From: Euborellia annulipes
Taxonomy: Eukaryota > Arthropoda > Insecta > Dermaptera > Anisolabididae
Assembly: GCA_023213315.1 (NCBI GenBank)
Contig: JAKCPI010014281.1
Coordinates: 1 to 64,000 of the forward strand
Direction of reading: 5' to 3'
DNA length: 64,000 bases
Below are positions 23,521-34,339 of the stretch, piece by piece (the stretch's first letter is position 1; every line of letters begins with the position of its first letter). Below the pieces are notes generated by a model, which saw only the letters and a program-made list of their open reading frames with translations, made no database searches and had not been told where the DNA came from. The position numbers and the translations under genes were made by a program.

Positions 23521-23635
23521 CGCTTGAAAAGTCGATTTTCGATTTTGGAATCGACTTGATATTTTTCTTGGAATCGATTAATCATTTCTGAAAGTCGACT
23601 TTTTAAAAACTCTATCACTCATGCTTAGGATCAGT
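23521..23635. repeat. GTCGACTTTCAGAAATG repeat, copy 2 (inverted)
   Basis: Inverted relative to 14415-14575: GATTTTGGAATCGACTTGAT, GGAATCGATTAATC, ATTTCTGAAAGTCGACTT, and CTCATGCTTAGGATCA at its end. Confidence 0.5.
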
Positions 23636-24429
23636 AAATGCAATGCAAGGATCTTTCGTTTTAATTATAATTTTTTTTTAACAATTTAAATAACTATAGA
23701 ACAATGATATAATCTATCTCCTTTTCTATATCTTTTCTGTGTTGGCAAATTTAATTTTAAAGGTAGACGTGACGAGACTAAAATCATGCCGGCTCGCCGC
23801 ACGGACTGATACTTGACGCGAAATGGTGCGATAAGGCATAAAGAAAGTGGAAGAAATTCCAGTATAAGCTCAGTTAACTCGAGCTCGCTGAGATTTTTTT
23901 CTAGCATCGTCAAAAAAAAAAACATTCGACATTTTTTTTTTAGGGAAACGGCAAATAGTCAGAGAAAATCGGTTTTTAGAGTTCCTTTATTTATTTCATC
24001 AAAATTCGCTCTATATTAACAAATTTTATTCATTTCACTTCTTTTGCATTAATAATTTATTTTGCTAACGACTTGAAGGGCCTAAAGTTTAATCCCCATT
24101 AGTTTCATGGTTGATCCGCCTCTGATCTGATAGGAAATTTATATTCCCTATTGAATCCTTGAATAAACCAGCTATTCAATTACTAAATTATAACCATTAA
24201 AATGACATTGGGATGCAGACAATAGTTGAGACAATGTTACAGGAACAATGAATGATTGACAAGGAGTCAGGGGCGGATCTGCCATCAAACTAATGAGGCT
24301 CAAGTTTAGGGGATCTGCATCTGGAGACTTCATAGTCAGCATAAAAATATAAACACGCAAACACAGAGGGAGAATTCATCCTTAAATGCCTATATTAAAT
24401 GTTTTTTTGAGTAATAAAATGAAACATAT
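23636..24429. other. Mixed sequence with a CpG-containing patch and MITE ends
   Basis: 23755-23900 has several CpGs (CATGCCGGCTCGCCGCACGG) and overlapping open frames on both strands (23686-23925 minus, 23813-24019 plus). Neither shows a motif, so I leave both uncalled. 24098-24130 and about 24266-24300 hold inverted copies of a CGGATC..CCAT..AAACTAATG end, probably scraps of the CAGGGGCGGAT MITE family. Confidence 0.35.
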
Positions 24430-24745
24430 TTAAACTTTCTACAATAGACTCTTGTTGAAACATGATCATAGTATCAATCAAATTTGAATGAAATAAATAA
24501 AAACTCTAGTTTATGTGTTTCAAATTATTTATTTATAATATACAATAAACTTGACAAGCGTATTTCGACATTTAAGTCATCATTGGAAGTATTTTCACAA
24601 TTATATAACCTCAATATTTTGATAAACTTCCGATGATGACTTAAAAGTCGAAATGCGCGTTAAGTTTATTGTATATTATAAATAAATAATTTGAAACACA
24701 TAAACTAGAGTTTTTATTTATTTCATTTAAATTTTAACTTCACAA
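24430..24745. mobile_element. Inverted-arm element with ribozyme core and tail motif
   Basis: Arms from about 24480 (AAATAAAAACTCTAGTTTAT) match inverted sequence to about 24730 over roughly 110 bp, including TATTTATAATATACAATAAA. A left-only tail carries CTTGTTGAAACAT (24449-24461). Possible diverged flanking repeats are AAACTTTCTACAATA and TTAACTTCACAATA. The hairpins TCGACATTTAAGTCATCATT (left) and GATGATGACTTAAAAGTCG (right) are the ribozyme-like cores. Confidence 0.55.
24622..24669 (+). ncRNA. Predicted hammerhead-like ribozyme with long stem I
   Basis: Stem I AUAAACUU pairs with AAGUUUAU (8 bp, perfect). Core CCGAUGA (one change from CUGAUGA), U, stem II GACUU/AAGUC (5 bp), GAAA, stem III AUGC/GCGU (one wobble), cleavage-site base U. 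All three helices are present. The U4-to-C change in the core would probably lower or abolish activity. Confidence 0.5.
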
Positions 24746-25135
24746 TAAAATTAAAAGTTCATAAAGTATGGCACTAAGATTTTGTAGCTTTTTCAGCTAT
24801 GATCTGCTCACTCCTTTCCATTTGATCTGTTGCTAGATTGTTGCTTCCATCCATAGAAAACGCCATAAATGCATAAATGAGAGTTAGCTACTTTTTTTTA
24901 AATCAGTTAAAAACAATCCATTAATTCTCTTGACTAACCAGCTTCTATGATATTTAAGGAATTGAAGATATCTTACACTGATCATGTTTAAAAAACATAT
25001 AATTAATAAATGGAATCCCGATAATTTGTACATAAATACAATTTAATATTTATCAATTCATCTAGCCGACAGGATTCAGATTTGGGTCCCTTTCTCCGGA
25101 TGACTAAAATAGCTGAGTGAAATCAAACAACCGAA

Positions 25136-25500
25136 TGCCATGCTGTTATCCAGTGGTAGGGCATACTGAGTACAATTTGGTAGATCCGTGGTTTGACTCT
25201 CGTGGTTGCACAGTTATATTTTGTAGTCTATTTGAATTGATAAATATTAAAATGTATGAATTTTCTTCACTGCTCCAAACGTGATATATATATTTATTTA
25301 TAAATAAATAAATATTTTTAATATATCTTCTGATGTTTGTTAGATGTTCAGTTCTCTGCTCACTCTTGTCAGTCTGATTGAAATGCTGTGGGGAGATCAA
25401 AGATCCTAGTAGTAAATAAAGCCTTAATGCAGATGGACGAACAAAACCACAGACAACTTGTAGATCATTAAAAGGTCTACGACGACAAAACAAAAGCTAA
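25136..25500 (+). repeat. tRNA-derived SINE-like sequence
   Basis: 25144-25210 reads like a degraded tRNA: an A-box-like TATCCAGTGGTAGGGCATAC and a B-box-like GTGGTTTGACTCTCG about 30 nt later. It does not fold into a convincing acceptor stem and continues into unrelated sequence ending near GGTCTACGACGACAAAAC. A tRNA-headed SINE or tRNA pseudogene fits best. The minus-strand open frame across it is not called. Confidence 0.4.
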
Positions 25501-25599
25501 AACATTTTTAAAAATATATATTTTCACCCATTCGTTGCAGTTGATGGCCTTTGTAAATAATTTTAAAACAACAAATTGCAAATTAACAGTAAAAGACAT

Positions 25600-25790
25600 T
25601 TTTTTGACATAAATCGTGGTTTAATTTAGCAAATAAAAATATATAAAATGTTATTAATTACAATAAAACAACGTTTCTATGCAAAATCAGCAGCTGAAAC
25701 GTTCTATTTTTTTTATAATTAATAACATATTTTTTTTATTATTATTTGCTAAATTAAACCACGATTTATGCCAAAAAAATTTTTAATCGT
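25600..25790. mobile_element. Inverted-arm element, core largely deleted
   Basis: Arms 25609-25665 and 25715-25775 are inverted copies (AAATCGTGGTTTAATTTAGC against GCTAAATTAAACCACGATTT). The centre has ACGTTTC and, inverted, GAAACGT next to CAGCAGCTG, the expected position of the ribozyme-like hairpin, but most of it is missing. Confidence 0.5.
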
Positions 25791-26924
25791 GAAAGTCAAT
25801 TAATCAAATAATCAGTAGTTCACTTCAAATAAATATCAAAAGATTAAACAATAAATTAATCCATTTCAAATGAATAGAGAATGGCTTCGATGCCGAAAAA
25901 GACTTAAATGAAATTAAAAAAAAACAAACAATAAATTAAATAATTACTTGATATTTGGCATAATTTGAAATCAATAGGGGGGGGGGGGATTTAAATGGCA
26001 TTAGATGCCGAAAAATATCAAATAAAAAAACAATAAATAAATTTCATATAAATGTATTTTTATGTTAAAAGCATTTCAAAAGATAAATACGTTGTTAATA
26101 ATCTAATTTCAAAAATCAATTTTTCTATTTGCATTTTTATTGTTGTAAATAAAAGAGAAACCAAAGGGGTGAGGGGATGCAGCCCAGGTGAAAAATATGG
26201 AAACGCTAATTAGAAAATACAAATAAAATGTTGAAAAGGTGGTCCATGGGTCTTTAGTTAAAAGCCACATCAATTCATCGAGTTGTTTCTTATTTTGTTT
26301 TTAAAAAGTGGCAAAATGTCGGTTAAAAAGTCAAATAAATTCAGAGAATTTAAAGTTAATTTATTTTACTTTTCTATTTCCCATTGAATGAAATATTTTT
26401 AATTACTTATTTTTAATTTCCAAGAGACATTTTTTATTTTTTAAGCCACAAAATTAAACTGATATTGGAAAAATTCGTTGCTTTTTAAAAACTAGGTAAC
26501 CCAAATGCATGCATGGTTTGCTTAAGAAAATATCAGAATTAAATTTTCGACCATAGCTGGGAGAGAAAAAAATTCAAATTGCTATAGATTGTATTATGTA
26601 CCTATATTACAAATAGAAAAGAAAAAATAGAAGGCTGTCTTTTGTATAAAAGGGGAATACAAATAATAAGTTTATTTTATTTTATATAAATAAAATTTCA
26701 ACAAAAACGGAAATTGCTTATTTTTTAATAGGAGGGGGTGTGTTCAGACCGCCCCTCTCCCGAAATCTTTTTTTGAGAAATTTTTTTGTTTAATTTTTTT
26801 CAAACCCCCCACCTAGGAGCAAATCCTGGTTGGTTAAAATAGGATAAGTCGTACTTTAATAAGGTATTACAGAAATTTGAAACGTTTTGTACAATTCCCT
26901 GAAACGTCATTTTATAAACTTTAG
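25791..26924. other. A+T-rich intergenic sequence
   Basis: A 12-nt G run at 25977-25988, and GGAGGGGGTGTG with ACCCCCCACCTAGG at about 26730-26815, are probable MITE remnants. No coding frame is supported. Confidence 0.45.
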
Positions 26925-27064
26925 AAAATTTAATTAAATTCTCATCTAAATATAGATAATTAAATAACACTAGGTTAAGGTTTTAAAAGGTTTTTATTTT
27001 TAGCTTATGCGCGTTTCAACGTTAATATGTCATCGTTAGAGCTATGAAAAAACTGATTATTACA

Positions 27065-27315
27065 GTAAGATTTAAACTTTCGACCGTTAGTTCTCGTTGA
27101 AACATTTTGTAATTTAAAATTAAATATACAAATTAAACACTAGGTTATTTGTTTCAAAGGTATTATTAATTAAAAAATTAACACTTGATACGTATTTCGA
27201 CAAAGCTGATGATGACAAGGAATTGTCGAAATACGTATCAAGTGTTAATTTTTTAATTAATAATACCTTTGAAACAAATAACCTAGTGTTTAATTTGTAT
27301 ATTTAATTTTAATTT
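27065..27315. mobile_element. 251-bp inverted-arm element, copy 1
   Basis: Flanked by a perfect 13-bp duplication ACTGATTATTACA (27052-27064 and 27316-27328). A left-only tail of about 50 nt contains CTCGTTGAAACAT (27093-27105). Arms match nearly perfectly over about 88 bp (AATTAAACACTAGGTTATTT and its inverse). The sister copy at 44898-45149 has almost the same length and an 11-bp duplication. Variable duplication length and a one-sided tail argue for target-primed insertion. Confidence 0.7.
27206..27231 (+). ncRNA. Hammerhead-like core, stem I partner lost
   Basis: CUGAUGA (27206-27212), U, stem II GACAA/UUGUC closed by GGAA, GAAA (27228-27231), followed by palindromic AUACGUAU and C. The sequence left of the core is truncated (ATTTCGACAAAG), so stem I cannot form here. 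The sister element keeps the intact version. Confidence 0.5.
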
Positions 27316-27645
27316 ACTGATTATTACATTTGTTAACATCATATTTATATTCATCATAGATGGCAGCATTGTAACTTATTTTACTAAAGATGCCAGCACT
27401 GTTCCTTTACTCGTTATATACATGTATCTTTAAATTACATTACATTATTTATGATTTTAAAGATTTATTTTCCAAACATATACCTTATAATGAATGCTAC
27501 CTTACCTGACAACATTTTTCATTTTTCACCAATACAATTTAATTAGATCCGAGTTTCTGTCTAGATTTTATAACATATGTATTAAAGGAGAATTATACAT
27601 ATTAATATAAATAAGATTGTTAAATGTAACAGTTAGTTTGTGTCA

Positions 27646-27689
27646 TAGCTCTGAAGATGATGTATTAACGTCGAAATGCGCATAAGCTA
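27646..27689 (+). ncRNA. Predicted hammerhead-like ribozyme motif
   Basis: Stem I UAGCU with AGCUA (5 bp), core CUGAAGA (27651-27657), U, stem II GAUG/CGUC (one G-U) with a 6-nt loop, GAAA (27673-27676), stem III palindrome AUGCGCAU, cleavage-site base A. All conserved core positions are present. Paralogues at 4.8, 6.0 and 57.5 kb carry individual substitutions. Confidence 0.6.
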
Positions 27690-27790
27690 AAATACAAATC
27701 TTTTGAAGCTTAACCTAGTGTTATTTATTTAATTATAATTAGATGAGAATTTAATTAAATTTAAGAATGTTTCAACTAGTGCCAACAGTG

Positions 27791-28998
27791 ATTTCTTTGA
27801 AGAGAAAAATCAAGCCGGCCCATCTATAGTACAACTAATGTTGATAGTTCGAGGCCCCATATTTTAATTTTTTTCTAGATCTGCGTGATCACTTGTAGTT
27901 TGGAAAAAATATGAAGGTTTTATAACTTTAAAGCTTTCTAACATTAAAAGACGATGCAGTGTTTAAAATCGATACATATCAAGTTTAAAGGAAATTTCCA
28001 AGTTGATGATATAAAATCGACATTTGGAATATATATAAAAAAAAGGTTTTTTTTTTATTGAACTCTAATCTTTTACAAAAAGAGATGAAATTTTATAGAC
28101 AATTCCTTAGCTAAAAGGTCGAAGAAAATGAAAAGTCTTTCGGTTTTCAGAGCTCACTGAATTTACATAGTAAAACCTTTCCATGAATATAAATCCTGGT
28201 CTTAACTCTTTTGTAGCGAAATTGTAAATACTTGTCCGAAATAACAATAGTAATAATTCTTACAAGATTGGTTTTCTGCCTCCCGAAAGTTTCAAGTTCC
28301 TGTTTTCTCAGCTCTGAAGGCTTATACTCAAACATGAATGATTACTTTTGAATTTTATTAAGAAAATAGGCTTCTTGTTATAAAATATTAATTACAAAAA
28401 GAAATGTCTAAATTCACATTTGTAATAAATTAAAAATTTTTTTGCTTCAGTCTTGAAAATTTATTCTATACAAGAATAAAGGCTCTGTTATTAAAGTTAG
28501 CAAAATATTAAAGAGATTGTAGAGAGGATGTTTTTTTTTTGTCGGTTGATATAAAAATAAATTTGATTTTAATAAATTAACATTTTAATTAATTTTTGAT
28601 ATATTTTAAAAGATTATTTTGTTTGTAGAATTAGTATTGTTTGTTCAAGCATTCAAAAAAGACAATAAATTTAATGAAATAGAGCAGAGCACATGAAAAA
28701 ATTTTTGTTAGAGTAATATGAATTTTAAAGTGTAACCCGTATACACATTCATGAGCTAAACAAAAATAAAAATAAGATTTTTTAATTTAAAAAATCAATA
28801 TATTAGAAACAGTGTAATTCAGTCTTTTTGGGTCAACTAATAATATATAATTATATTTAATAATAAATAATCAACAGCATGTTTATATTTTAAAAGATGC
28901 CATTGAACTTTCCGCATCTTAAATAAATTCAATCAAAAAGTAAATTTCAATTATATATCATCTATTTAAATAACAAGCCAAAAATATAGTATATTAAC
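27791..28998. other. A+T-rich intergenic sequence
   Basis: No dispersed repeat recognised. The minus frame at 28147-28335 (62 codons) has mixed composition but no motif or splice context. I leave it uncalled. Confidence 0.45.
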
Positions 28999-29440
28999 AG
29001 GGCTGTATTTCTAAGTAGGCTAAGAAGGCTGCAGCCTAGAGAGGCAACAAATTCAGGGGCTGCAGATTGGCAATTTATTCAAAAGTTAAAATGAAATATT
29101 TCAGACGTTAATAATATTTCCAGTACGACTTTATAAATACATATATTCTATTAAAACATTGTATAAAACAAATGTATTAAGCAAATATGAACTTTAGATA
29201 GGATTTCGTCCGGACAGTCTAGATTTGGAACACGTCTCCGCTTTGGCGTCCGGATCTGAGAAATGTCAGGATTATACTAATATTTGTAATTTATTAACCT
29301 CATAATACTTATTTTTTAATTTAAAAATCCTATAAGTTAAATCAAATTACGTTTGATATTTTTCACGTCTCAAGATAGCTAAAACCGCAGATTTCAGTGT
29401 CTAATTTTCAAAAAATTTTCCAGACCGTCCGGATCTGGAT
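28999..29440. mobile_element. Two DNA-element remnants side by side
   Basis: 28999-29060 begins CAGGGCTGTATTTCTAAGTA and GGCTGCAGCCTAGAG, a hAT-like left end whose right end I cannot find. 29203-29440 is copy 2 of the GTCCGGA family (GTCCGGACAGTCTAGATTTG, GGATCTGAGAAATGTCAGG, TTTTCACGTCTCAAGATAGC, CCAGACCGTCCGGATCTGG). Confidence 0.45.
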
Positions 29441-29589
29441 TCAATAAATTGAAATTGAAACTTTCTTATTTTAAACAATGATAAAACAAAAAGATTGGAA
29501 ATATCATTTTATTTTTTTTTTTTATTTTTACTTTTTTTTTTACATAGAAGTACATTTAAATTTGTTTCTTTTTGAAAATGACATCTTGA

Positions 29590-29670
29590 AGGCGAAAAGA
29601 TACAACACTTGGGACGGCTAAGCATTTTGGTTGCCTAAGCTCAAGGCTCTACTAACATCAAGCATTTGTG
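29590..29670. mobile_element. Fragment of the 123-127-bp TA MITE family
   Basis: CAACACTTGGGACGGCTAAG and CATTTTGGTTGCCTAAGCTC match the middle of the copy at 393-515. The outer ends are degraded. Confidence 0.5.
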
Positions 29671-30029
29671 GCGCCAAGAAACGCTTTTTTAGGAAGAAAT
29701 ATTTCAAATAAAAGTTATTTATTTACGAAAGGGAAGACAAATTATCCTATTACTTCCACCAGATTCAGTTCGGAATACAGGCATTCTTTAGTAAAATCCA
29801 CATTTGTGGGTTCCTCTCTTTCGCCAGCGGATGGATGGCTTGGCCTCAGTTTATAGTTTTTTTTTAAATCATTTTTATTCTTTTGTCTTGAAAAGAGCTC
29901 TCTTGTTTTTCTAGAGCTCCTTTCATGATTCACTACAAAACCAAGATCTTTCTCATTCGTATAATTTTTTTTAGCCAAATCGTCATCCCAATGACCTGAA
30001 TTGAGATTTAGAAAAAAAAATTTAACCCG

Positions 30030-30190
30030 ATGTGTGAGTCAGCAGATTTGTTGTGTGTGGTGGGGGGTGAGTTCGAATCCGCTATGGGCATGGATGCCAT
30101 TAATCCATACCTTTTCTCACGTCGACTCGAATGTCTGCCGTTGAAAAAGCGCCTTTAAATGACCCAAATAAATACGACTAAAAAAAAAGA
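30030..30190 (+). repeat. SINE-like sequence with B-box
   Basis: Has GTGAGTTCGAATCCGC, a good pol III B-box (30069-30080), followed by GGGCATGGATGCCATTAATC, CTCACGTCGACTCGAATGTC and GCGCCTTTAAATGACCC, ending in an A-rich tail (about 30180). The A-box is poorly conserved. A tRNA-related SINE is the simplest reading. Confidence 0.45.
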
Positions 30191-30454
30191 AAAATTCGAA
30201 TTGTCCATAAATATTCCTAAAATATTCACAAATATTTCATTTTACCAGTGCCGCACAGTGGATTCGCTTCAAAAGCGAACATGCGAGAAAAAAAAAAGGA
30301 AAGTCTACCAAATTTAATAACGTTGTAGGATTATTTTACGAACTTAAAACTTTATATCTTTTTTAAAACAATTCGGCCATTTAAAGTGTTTTTTATTGAT
30401 TTTTTTTTTTTTCAAGAATTTAAGATTTTATTCCAAATTGTCAAATTCAAATAA

Positions 30455-30945
30455 TTTTTACTTTCTCTTACCTATGTATATATGTAATATATATATATAT
30501 AAAAAAGTATTAGATTCATGTCGAAAATTCGATGTCGAGATTTCAAAGGATATACACGTTTTGAGGTCCCCTGAATCCAAAATAAAGTGGTTTTCGCGAC
30601 ATGGTGGGTTTGAACAAAATTGACCAAAAAGTACTAGTACTTTACTGATGTACTTTTTTAGTTTTTTTCAAAATTCGCTACAAGGATTTTGTTTAAAATT
30701 CATAAATTTAGATGCTCTTTAAAATACATATTCTCATTTTGTTCTTGAAATCTTTTGAAGCATACTTCATTCTTTTACTTCATATGAAAGATAGGAGAAA
30801 TGGAGAATATAAATATTTTTCCATATTTATAAATTTTATATCTTGAATTTTAATATATCGGCGTAAGCTAAATATATGTCGACACAAAAAAAGTAAAAAC
30901 CAAAGGAAAGAAAGTTGTGTGCTGTGCAAGCAGTCACACCAGATT
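30455..30945 (+). repeat. Family A repeat, internally deleted
   Basis: Complete TA-hairpin end (TTTTTACTTTCTCTTACC), GATTCATGTCGAAAATTCGA, GAGGTCCCCTGAATCC and GTGGTTTTCGCGACATGG. It then jumps to AAAAAGTACTAGTACTTTAC and runs to a half hairpin (GCAGTCACACCAGATTTTTT). The left half of the terminal hairpin is gone. Confidence 0.75.
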
Positions 30946-31373
30946 TTTTTATGTATTCATCAATTTCTTCAGTTTAAGGATAATTTTTTGTCCTTTATTT
31001 TCTTTATTAATAAATCAATAAAGGGTTCAGATATGTTAATCAGCACATGAAGAACAAGAGACCGCCTTTAATGCTCACAACCCTCCAAATCCATCATTCC
31101 ATCCGATGCCCGAAATACAAGAGAGGCATCATCCCAACATTCCTAAGCAGTTAAGTTTACAACTAGAAGAACTTGTCAATTTCAGCCTAACTGGGCAACA
31201 TTTTTTATAAAAATAAATAAAAATAAAAATTAATTGAAATAATTTTTTAACAAAAATTTAAATACCGTATGTCCAAAAAGAATAAACAAGGTTTGTGTTT
31301 CTAATTTCACACCTTAGTACCGAACTTTGGGTCTTAGTTAATCAACTATACGATCTGAGCTCTTATTTAGGGG

Positions 31374-31802
31374 TGTTCGATTATGGAAAATCGATTATTT
31401 TTCATAATCGATTATTGAGTAAATAATGAATAATCTTTCATAACCGATTATTGGATCCGGACAGACGAACTTTTTTTTTAGAAAATTTTACAGCCGCTTG
31501 ACTCAAATCAGTCCTTTTTTTCTACAAAATCCATTTCATTCGACCTTTTTTTTTAGTATAATTTTCCAGCATTTTGGCCTTGTTTTCAATTTAGATTTCT
31601 GATCACAAATATCATTGAGTCTTTAGTTCTCACTAGATTGGAATATTTTAGAATATCTTCTTCTATTAAGACCCATATACCGCATTGCGGGGTCGGCACA
31701 AAAAAAGATGTGATGTGATTATTTTCTTATAATTGATTATGAAAAATAATCGATTATTTTTTAAGAAAAGAGTCTGTAAATAATCGATTAATCGATTGCA
31801 CA
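31374..31802. mobile_element. hAT-like element with AATCGATT inverted ends
   Basis: Left end TAGGGGTGTTCGATTATGG with further AATCGATTATTTTTCAT repeats; right end AATCGATTAATCGATTGCAC then AGTCCTA. Flanks CTCTTATT and CTCTTAGA share six of eight bases, suggesting a diverged 8-bp duplication. Multiple inner AATCGATTATT units lie in inverted orientation. The interior frame on the minus strand is not transposase-like. Confidence 0.45.
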
Positions 31803-31814
31803 GTCCTACTCTTA

Positions 31815-32185
31815 GAAGAAATATTTTCTTTGGCTGGAGACTGTATATTATTGATGCTGGGTAGGCAGCCGGGATTAGAAATAAAACACAATTTAATTTC
31901 AATCTGCTCGTCGACGTTTCGGGTGCTCAGAACTGAGCAGGTGGAAATGGAAAGTTGTAAAAATAAGGTTTCATTTTTGTATTGAAACAAAGTATACTTG
32001 CTATCTAGAATTATACATTGTAATCTAAATGTTTATAATATCACAACAAATGAAACCTTATTGTTACAACTGCCACCTGCTCAGTCCTGAGGAAGAGGGC
32101 GATTAACACCCGAAACGTCGACGAGCAGATTGAAATAAAATTGTGTTTTATTTCTAATCCCGGCTGCCCACCCACCATCAATAAT
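31815..32185. mobile_element. 371-bp inverted-arm element with 12-bp duplication
   Basis: Flanked by GTCCTACTCTTA at 31803-31814 and 32186-32197. A left-only tail of about 35 nt is followed by arms starting ATTATTGATGCTGGGTAGGC (left) and ending CCACCATCAATAAT (right). Arms share CCGGGATTAGAAATAAAACA and CAATCTGCTCGTCGACGTTT. The right arm has a full ribozyme-like motif; the left arm lost part of it. No coding frame; interior about 110 bp. Confidence 0.65.
32077..32128 (+). ncRNA. Predicted hammerhead-like ribozyme motif
   Basis: Stem I is two blocks: CUGCU with AGCAG (5 bp) and GUC with GAC (3 bp), separated by a small internal loop. Core CUGAGGA (32087-32093), spacer AGA, stem II GGG/CCC extended past one mismatch, GAAA (32112-32115), CGU and C as cleavage-site base. 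GUC is the commonest natural cleavage triplet. One of the best candidates in the window. Confidence 0.6.
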
Positions 32186-32197
32186 GTCCTACTCTTA

Positions 32198-33189
32198 TTT
32201 AATCAATTATTAGCTTAAGTAGAGGTGAAAAGAATCGAAAGTCATAGTCAACTAGTTTATCCGAGGGATAGCTAGTTAATTAGAAGTGAAGCAACCTTTA
32301 GTGTTAGGTCTCACCCTTCTACTCTTATTTATTCCTTTCTATATTCTTCCTGGCAAAAATATATATGATTTTTATAAATACTGTATATTTTTAAACAAAA
32401 GTAATAAATTAGACATTGCATAAGAATTCCTTAATTAAAATAATTTATCATCAAGTAATGGGACTCAATTTGCTTAATAAACAGTTCGTTGGTATATTTA
32501 TTTAAAAAAACGTCTCCCCTTCCCCTAAAGTCTTAATCGCAAAGAAAAAATATTACATATTTTTTTCACAATAAAAAAATTGTATTTATTTGCTTTAAAA
32601 AAAAAATTTGTATTCACTTTAAATTGTTTTGGAAGGATGAATTAGGGTGAGGAGTTCCTCAAAGATTTGTACTCCCTCACTTCTCCCAAGAAAAATCTTG
32701 GCTATGCTAAATATTAAATTTTCATGAGGTTCAAATAAATACAGACCTATAATTATTTCTGCTTCTGCCAAACTGACGGCTAGTAATCAAAATAATTTTT
32801 TGTCTTCTAAATACTTTCTTTTTTTAACTTTTTTAACAACCGGTTTCTCTAGAAGTGTAGAGCTTAGGGAATAATAATATTACCAAGTTTTGAATAGAAA
32901 TTTTATAATTTATTGTAAAATATACATACACGCGTTCAAAATAATGTGTTACTGATATCTTAATAGATGAAAATTGCTTCAAACATCGATTTAGAAAAAT
33001 TTCAACAATGATCACTTAATTTTACAATTATTAATATTCATGTTTATTCAATTGCAAATATCTTTTTAGGGAAAAGTTGAAAAATCAATGGATGACATAT
33101 TGACGATGTTTCCACTTGAGCAACATTTGTCTACAAACGTTTAGTTTAACCTGGCTGAACAAAACGATATATATTAAGTAAGGAAGGTT
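32198..33189. other. A+T-rich sequence with one shared inverted block
   Basis: 32230-32310 (AGTCATAGTCAACTAGTTTA, ATCCGAGGGATAGCTAG) is an inverted relative of 39600-39690, so it is an element scrap. The rest has no recognised content. Confidence 0.4.
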
Positions 33190-33440
33190 CCTTAAGTGGC
33201 GATGATTAATAGGAGCCGGAAGCTGTCGAGGGTGGGTATGGAGAGAGAAAGAGAGAGAGAGAGAGAGAGTGAGCGTATCGTTGGTTCTATTCCAGGGCGA
33301 ATCGATGCACGTCACGTGACACCCGCGGAAACAGACTGTGTTTACTTGGGTAAACACGGGGGTACACGTCGACTGGAACGATGGTAACGTCGTAGGACAA
33401 AGACGCACGGGTGACCCTTCTGCCTCAAATGGCACTAACC
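33190..33440. promoter_or_regulatory. CpG-rich block with GAGA repeat, E-box palindrome and forkhead-type inverted repeat
   Basis: This 250-bp block is strikingly less A+T-rich and has about 18 CpGs. It contains a GA repeat (33241-33270, a GAGA-factor-like motif), the palindrome GTCACGTGAC (33311-33320) with a CACGTG E-box, and TGTTTACTTGGGTAAACA, two forkhead-type GTAAACA sites in inverted array. Such clustering is typical of promoters or enhancers and unlike the surrounding repeats. Open frames cross it on both strands, so an exon cannot be excluded. Function is inference. Confidence 0.35.
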
Positions 33441-33599
33441 GAAAATATACTGTACTTAACAATCGTCTTATATATTGTAGAAAAATATAAAGATTGCAAA
33501 ATATATTCATTACTCGTTATTTCGTTCCAGCGACAATTTTATTTTATCTATTAAAGGCTTTGGGGAGGGGGAAGGGCCGGCCTCCCTGAATACGCCACT

Positions 33600-34268
33600 G
33601 CATATAATGTAGAGAGAGAGAGAGACAATCAAAAATTCGATGTCAAGATTTTGAAGGTCTTTAATGTTCAAAAAAAATGGCACCCGCAAAATAGTCTGTC
33701 TGTCTTCAATTTAAAGCAAGAAGGAAATAAGATATGAGGTTGGAATTTTATATTTAAGTTATGTACTCCCATGAGGCATGAAAATAAGCTTTTGAACAAA
33801 ATCGGTCAAAAAGTACTAGTATTTTACTGATGGACTCTTGCAATTTTATCTAATATAGGGCCTACTACCGTAAAACTAAACTTAAAATGTATATTCTAAT
33901 TTTCCCCTTAAAATCTTTTGAAGCACATTTTACTCTTTCACCCCCTAGGGAGGGTTTTCAATTTTCAAAATTTTTTTCCCCCCTTCTTCCAAAGAGTCTA
34001 TGTTAAATCCCTATGGGGATTTGCATGTGAATTTCGATTCAAAATTTTTTCCAATTTTTATGAAATTTTGTATTTATTTATGATTCTCTATTGTGTATAA
34101 AATGTCCAAATATGAGATTAAAATTTTGAAAAATAACCATAGTTTATTTCAAGCAGTCAACATTTAAAATGCAAGTTTGAAACTAAGGTACTATGGGAAA
34201 CTAAATATATCTCGACACAGCATACAACTTTCTCTTACCCTTCGGTAAGCAGGTCACACCAGATTTTT
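33600..34268 (+). repeat. Family A repeat with TATGGGGATTTGCATG module
   Basis: Begins at a GA repeat and CAAAAATTCGATGTCAAG, then AAAAAGTACTAGTATTTTAC. It later carries the module CTATGGGGATTTGCATGTGA and ATTGTGTATAAAATGTCC shared with 18190-18440 and, inverted, 3667-3810. It ends in a shortened hairpin (CTTACCCTTCGGTAAGC, GGTCACACCAGATTTT). Confidence 0.65.
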
Positions 34269-34300
34269 GGTATAAAAAATTTCAATATGCTCTTTGAAGG

Positions 34301-34326
34301 CTGAAGATGGTTGATCCCGGCCGAAA
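34301..34326 (+). ncRNA. Solitary hammerhead-like core
   Basis: CUGAAGA (34301-34307), U, stem II GGUU/GGCC (two wobble pairs) with loop GAUCCC, GAAA (34323-34326), then CGUU. No inverted partner arm and only weak stem I pairing are visible. Possibly a truncated element. Confidence 0.35.
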
Positions 34327-34339
34327 CGTTGTGTTTTAT

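Larger units (their letters stand above)
26925..27790. mobile_element. Inverted-arm element of the 4.7-kb family, carrying a nested element
   Basis: The left arm (about 26930-27050) and right arm (about 27590-27780) are inverted: AAATTTAATTAAATTCTCAT against ATGAGAATTTAATTAAATTT. The antisense hairpin at about 27010-27045 is damaged, while the right-arm hairpin is intact. Tail motif CTAGTTGAAACAT is on the minus strand at 27767-27779. A 251-bp element is inserted in the left half. The middle shares GATGGCAGCA with 4.86 and 5.88 kb. Confidence 0.6.

Noticed and set aside
25146..25493. 115-codon minus-strand open frame
   Set aside because: It lies across a tRNA-like SINE head and an A+T-rich middle (IKNIYLFINKYIY), so it is probably repeat-derived chance coding.
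33085..33510. 141-codon minus-strand open frame
   Set aside because: It includes a (CT)n-derived SLSLSLS run and ends in A+T-driven codons. The block is better explained as CpG-rich regulatory sequence.
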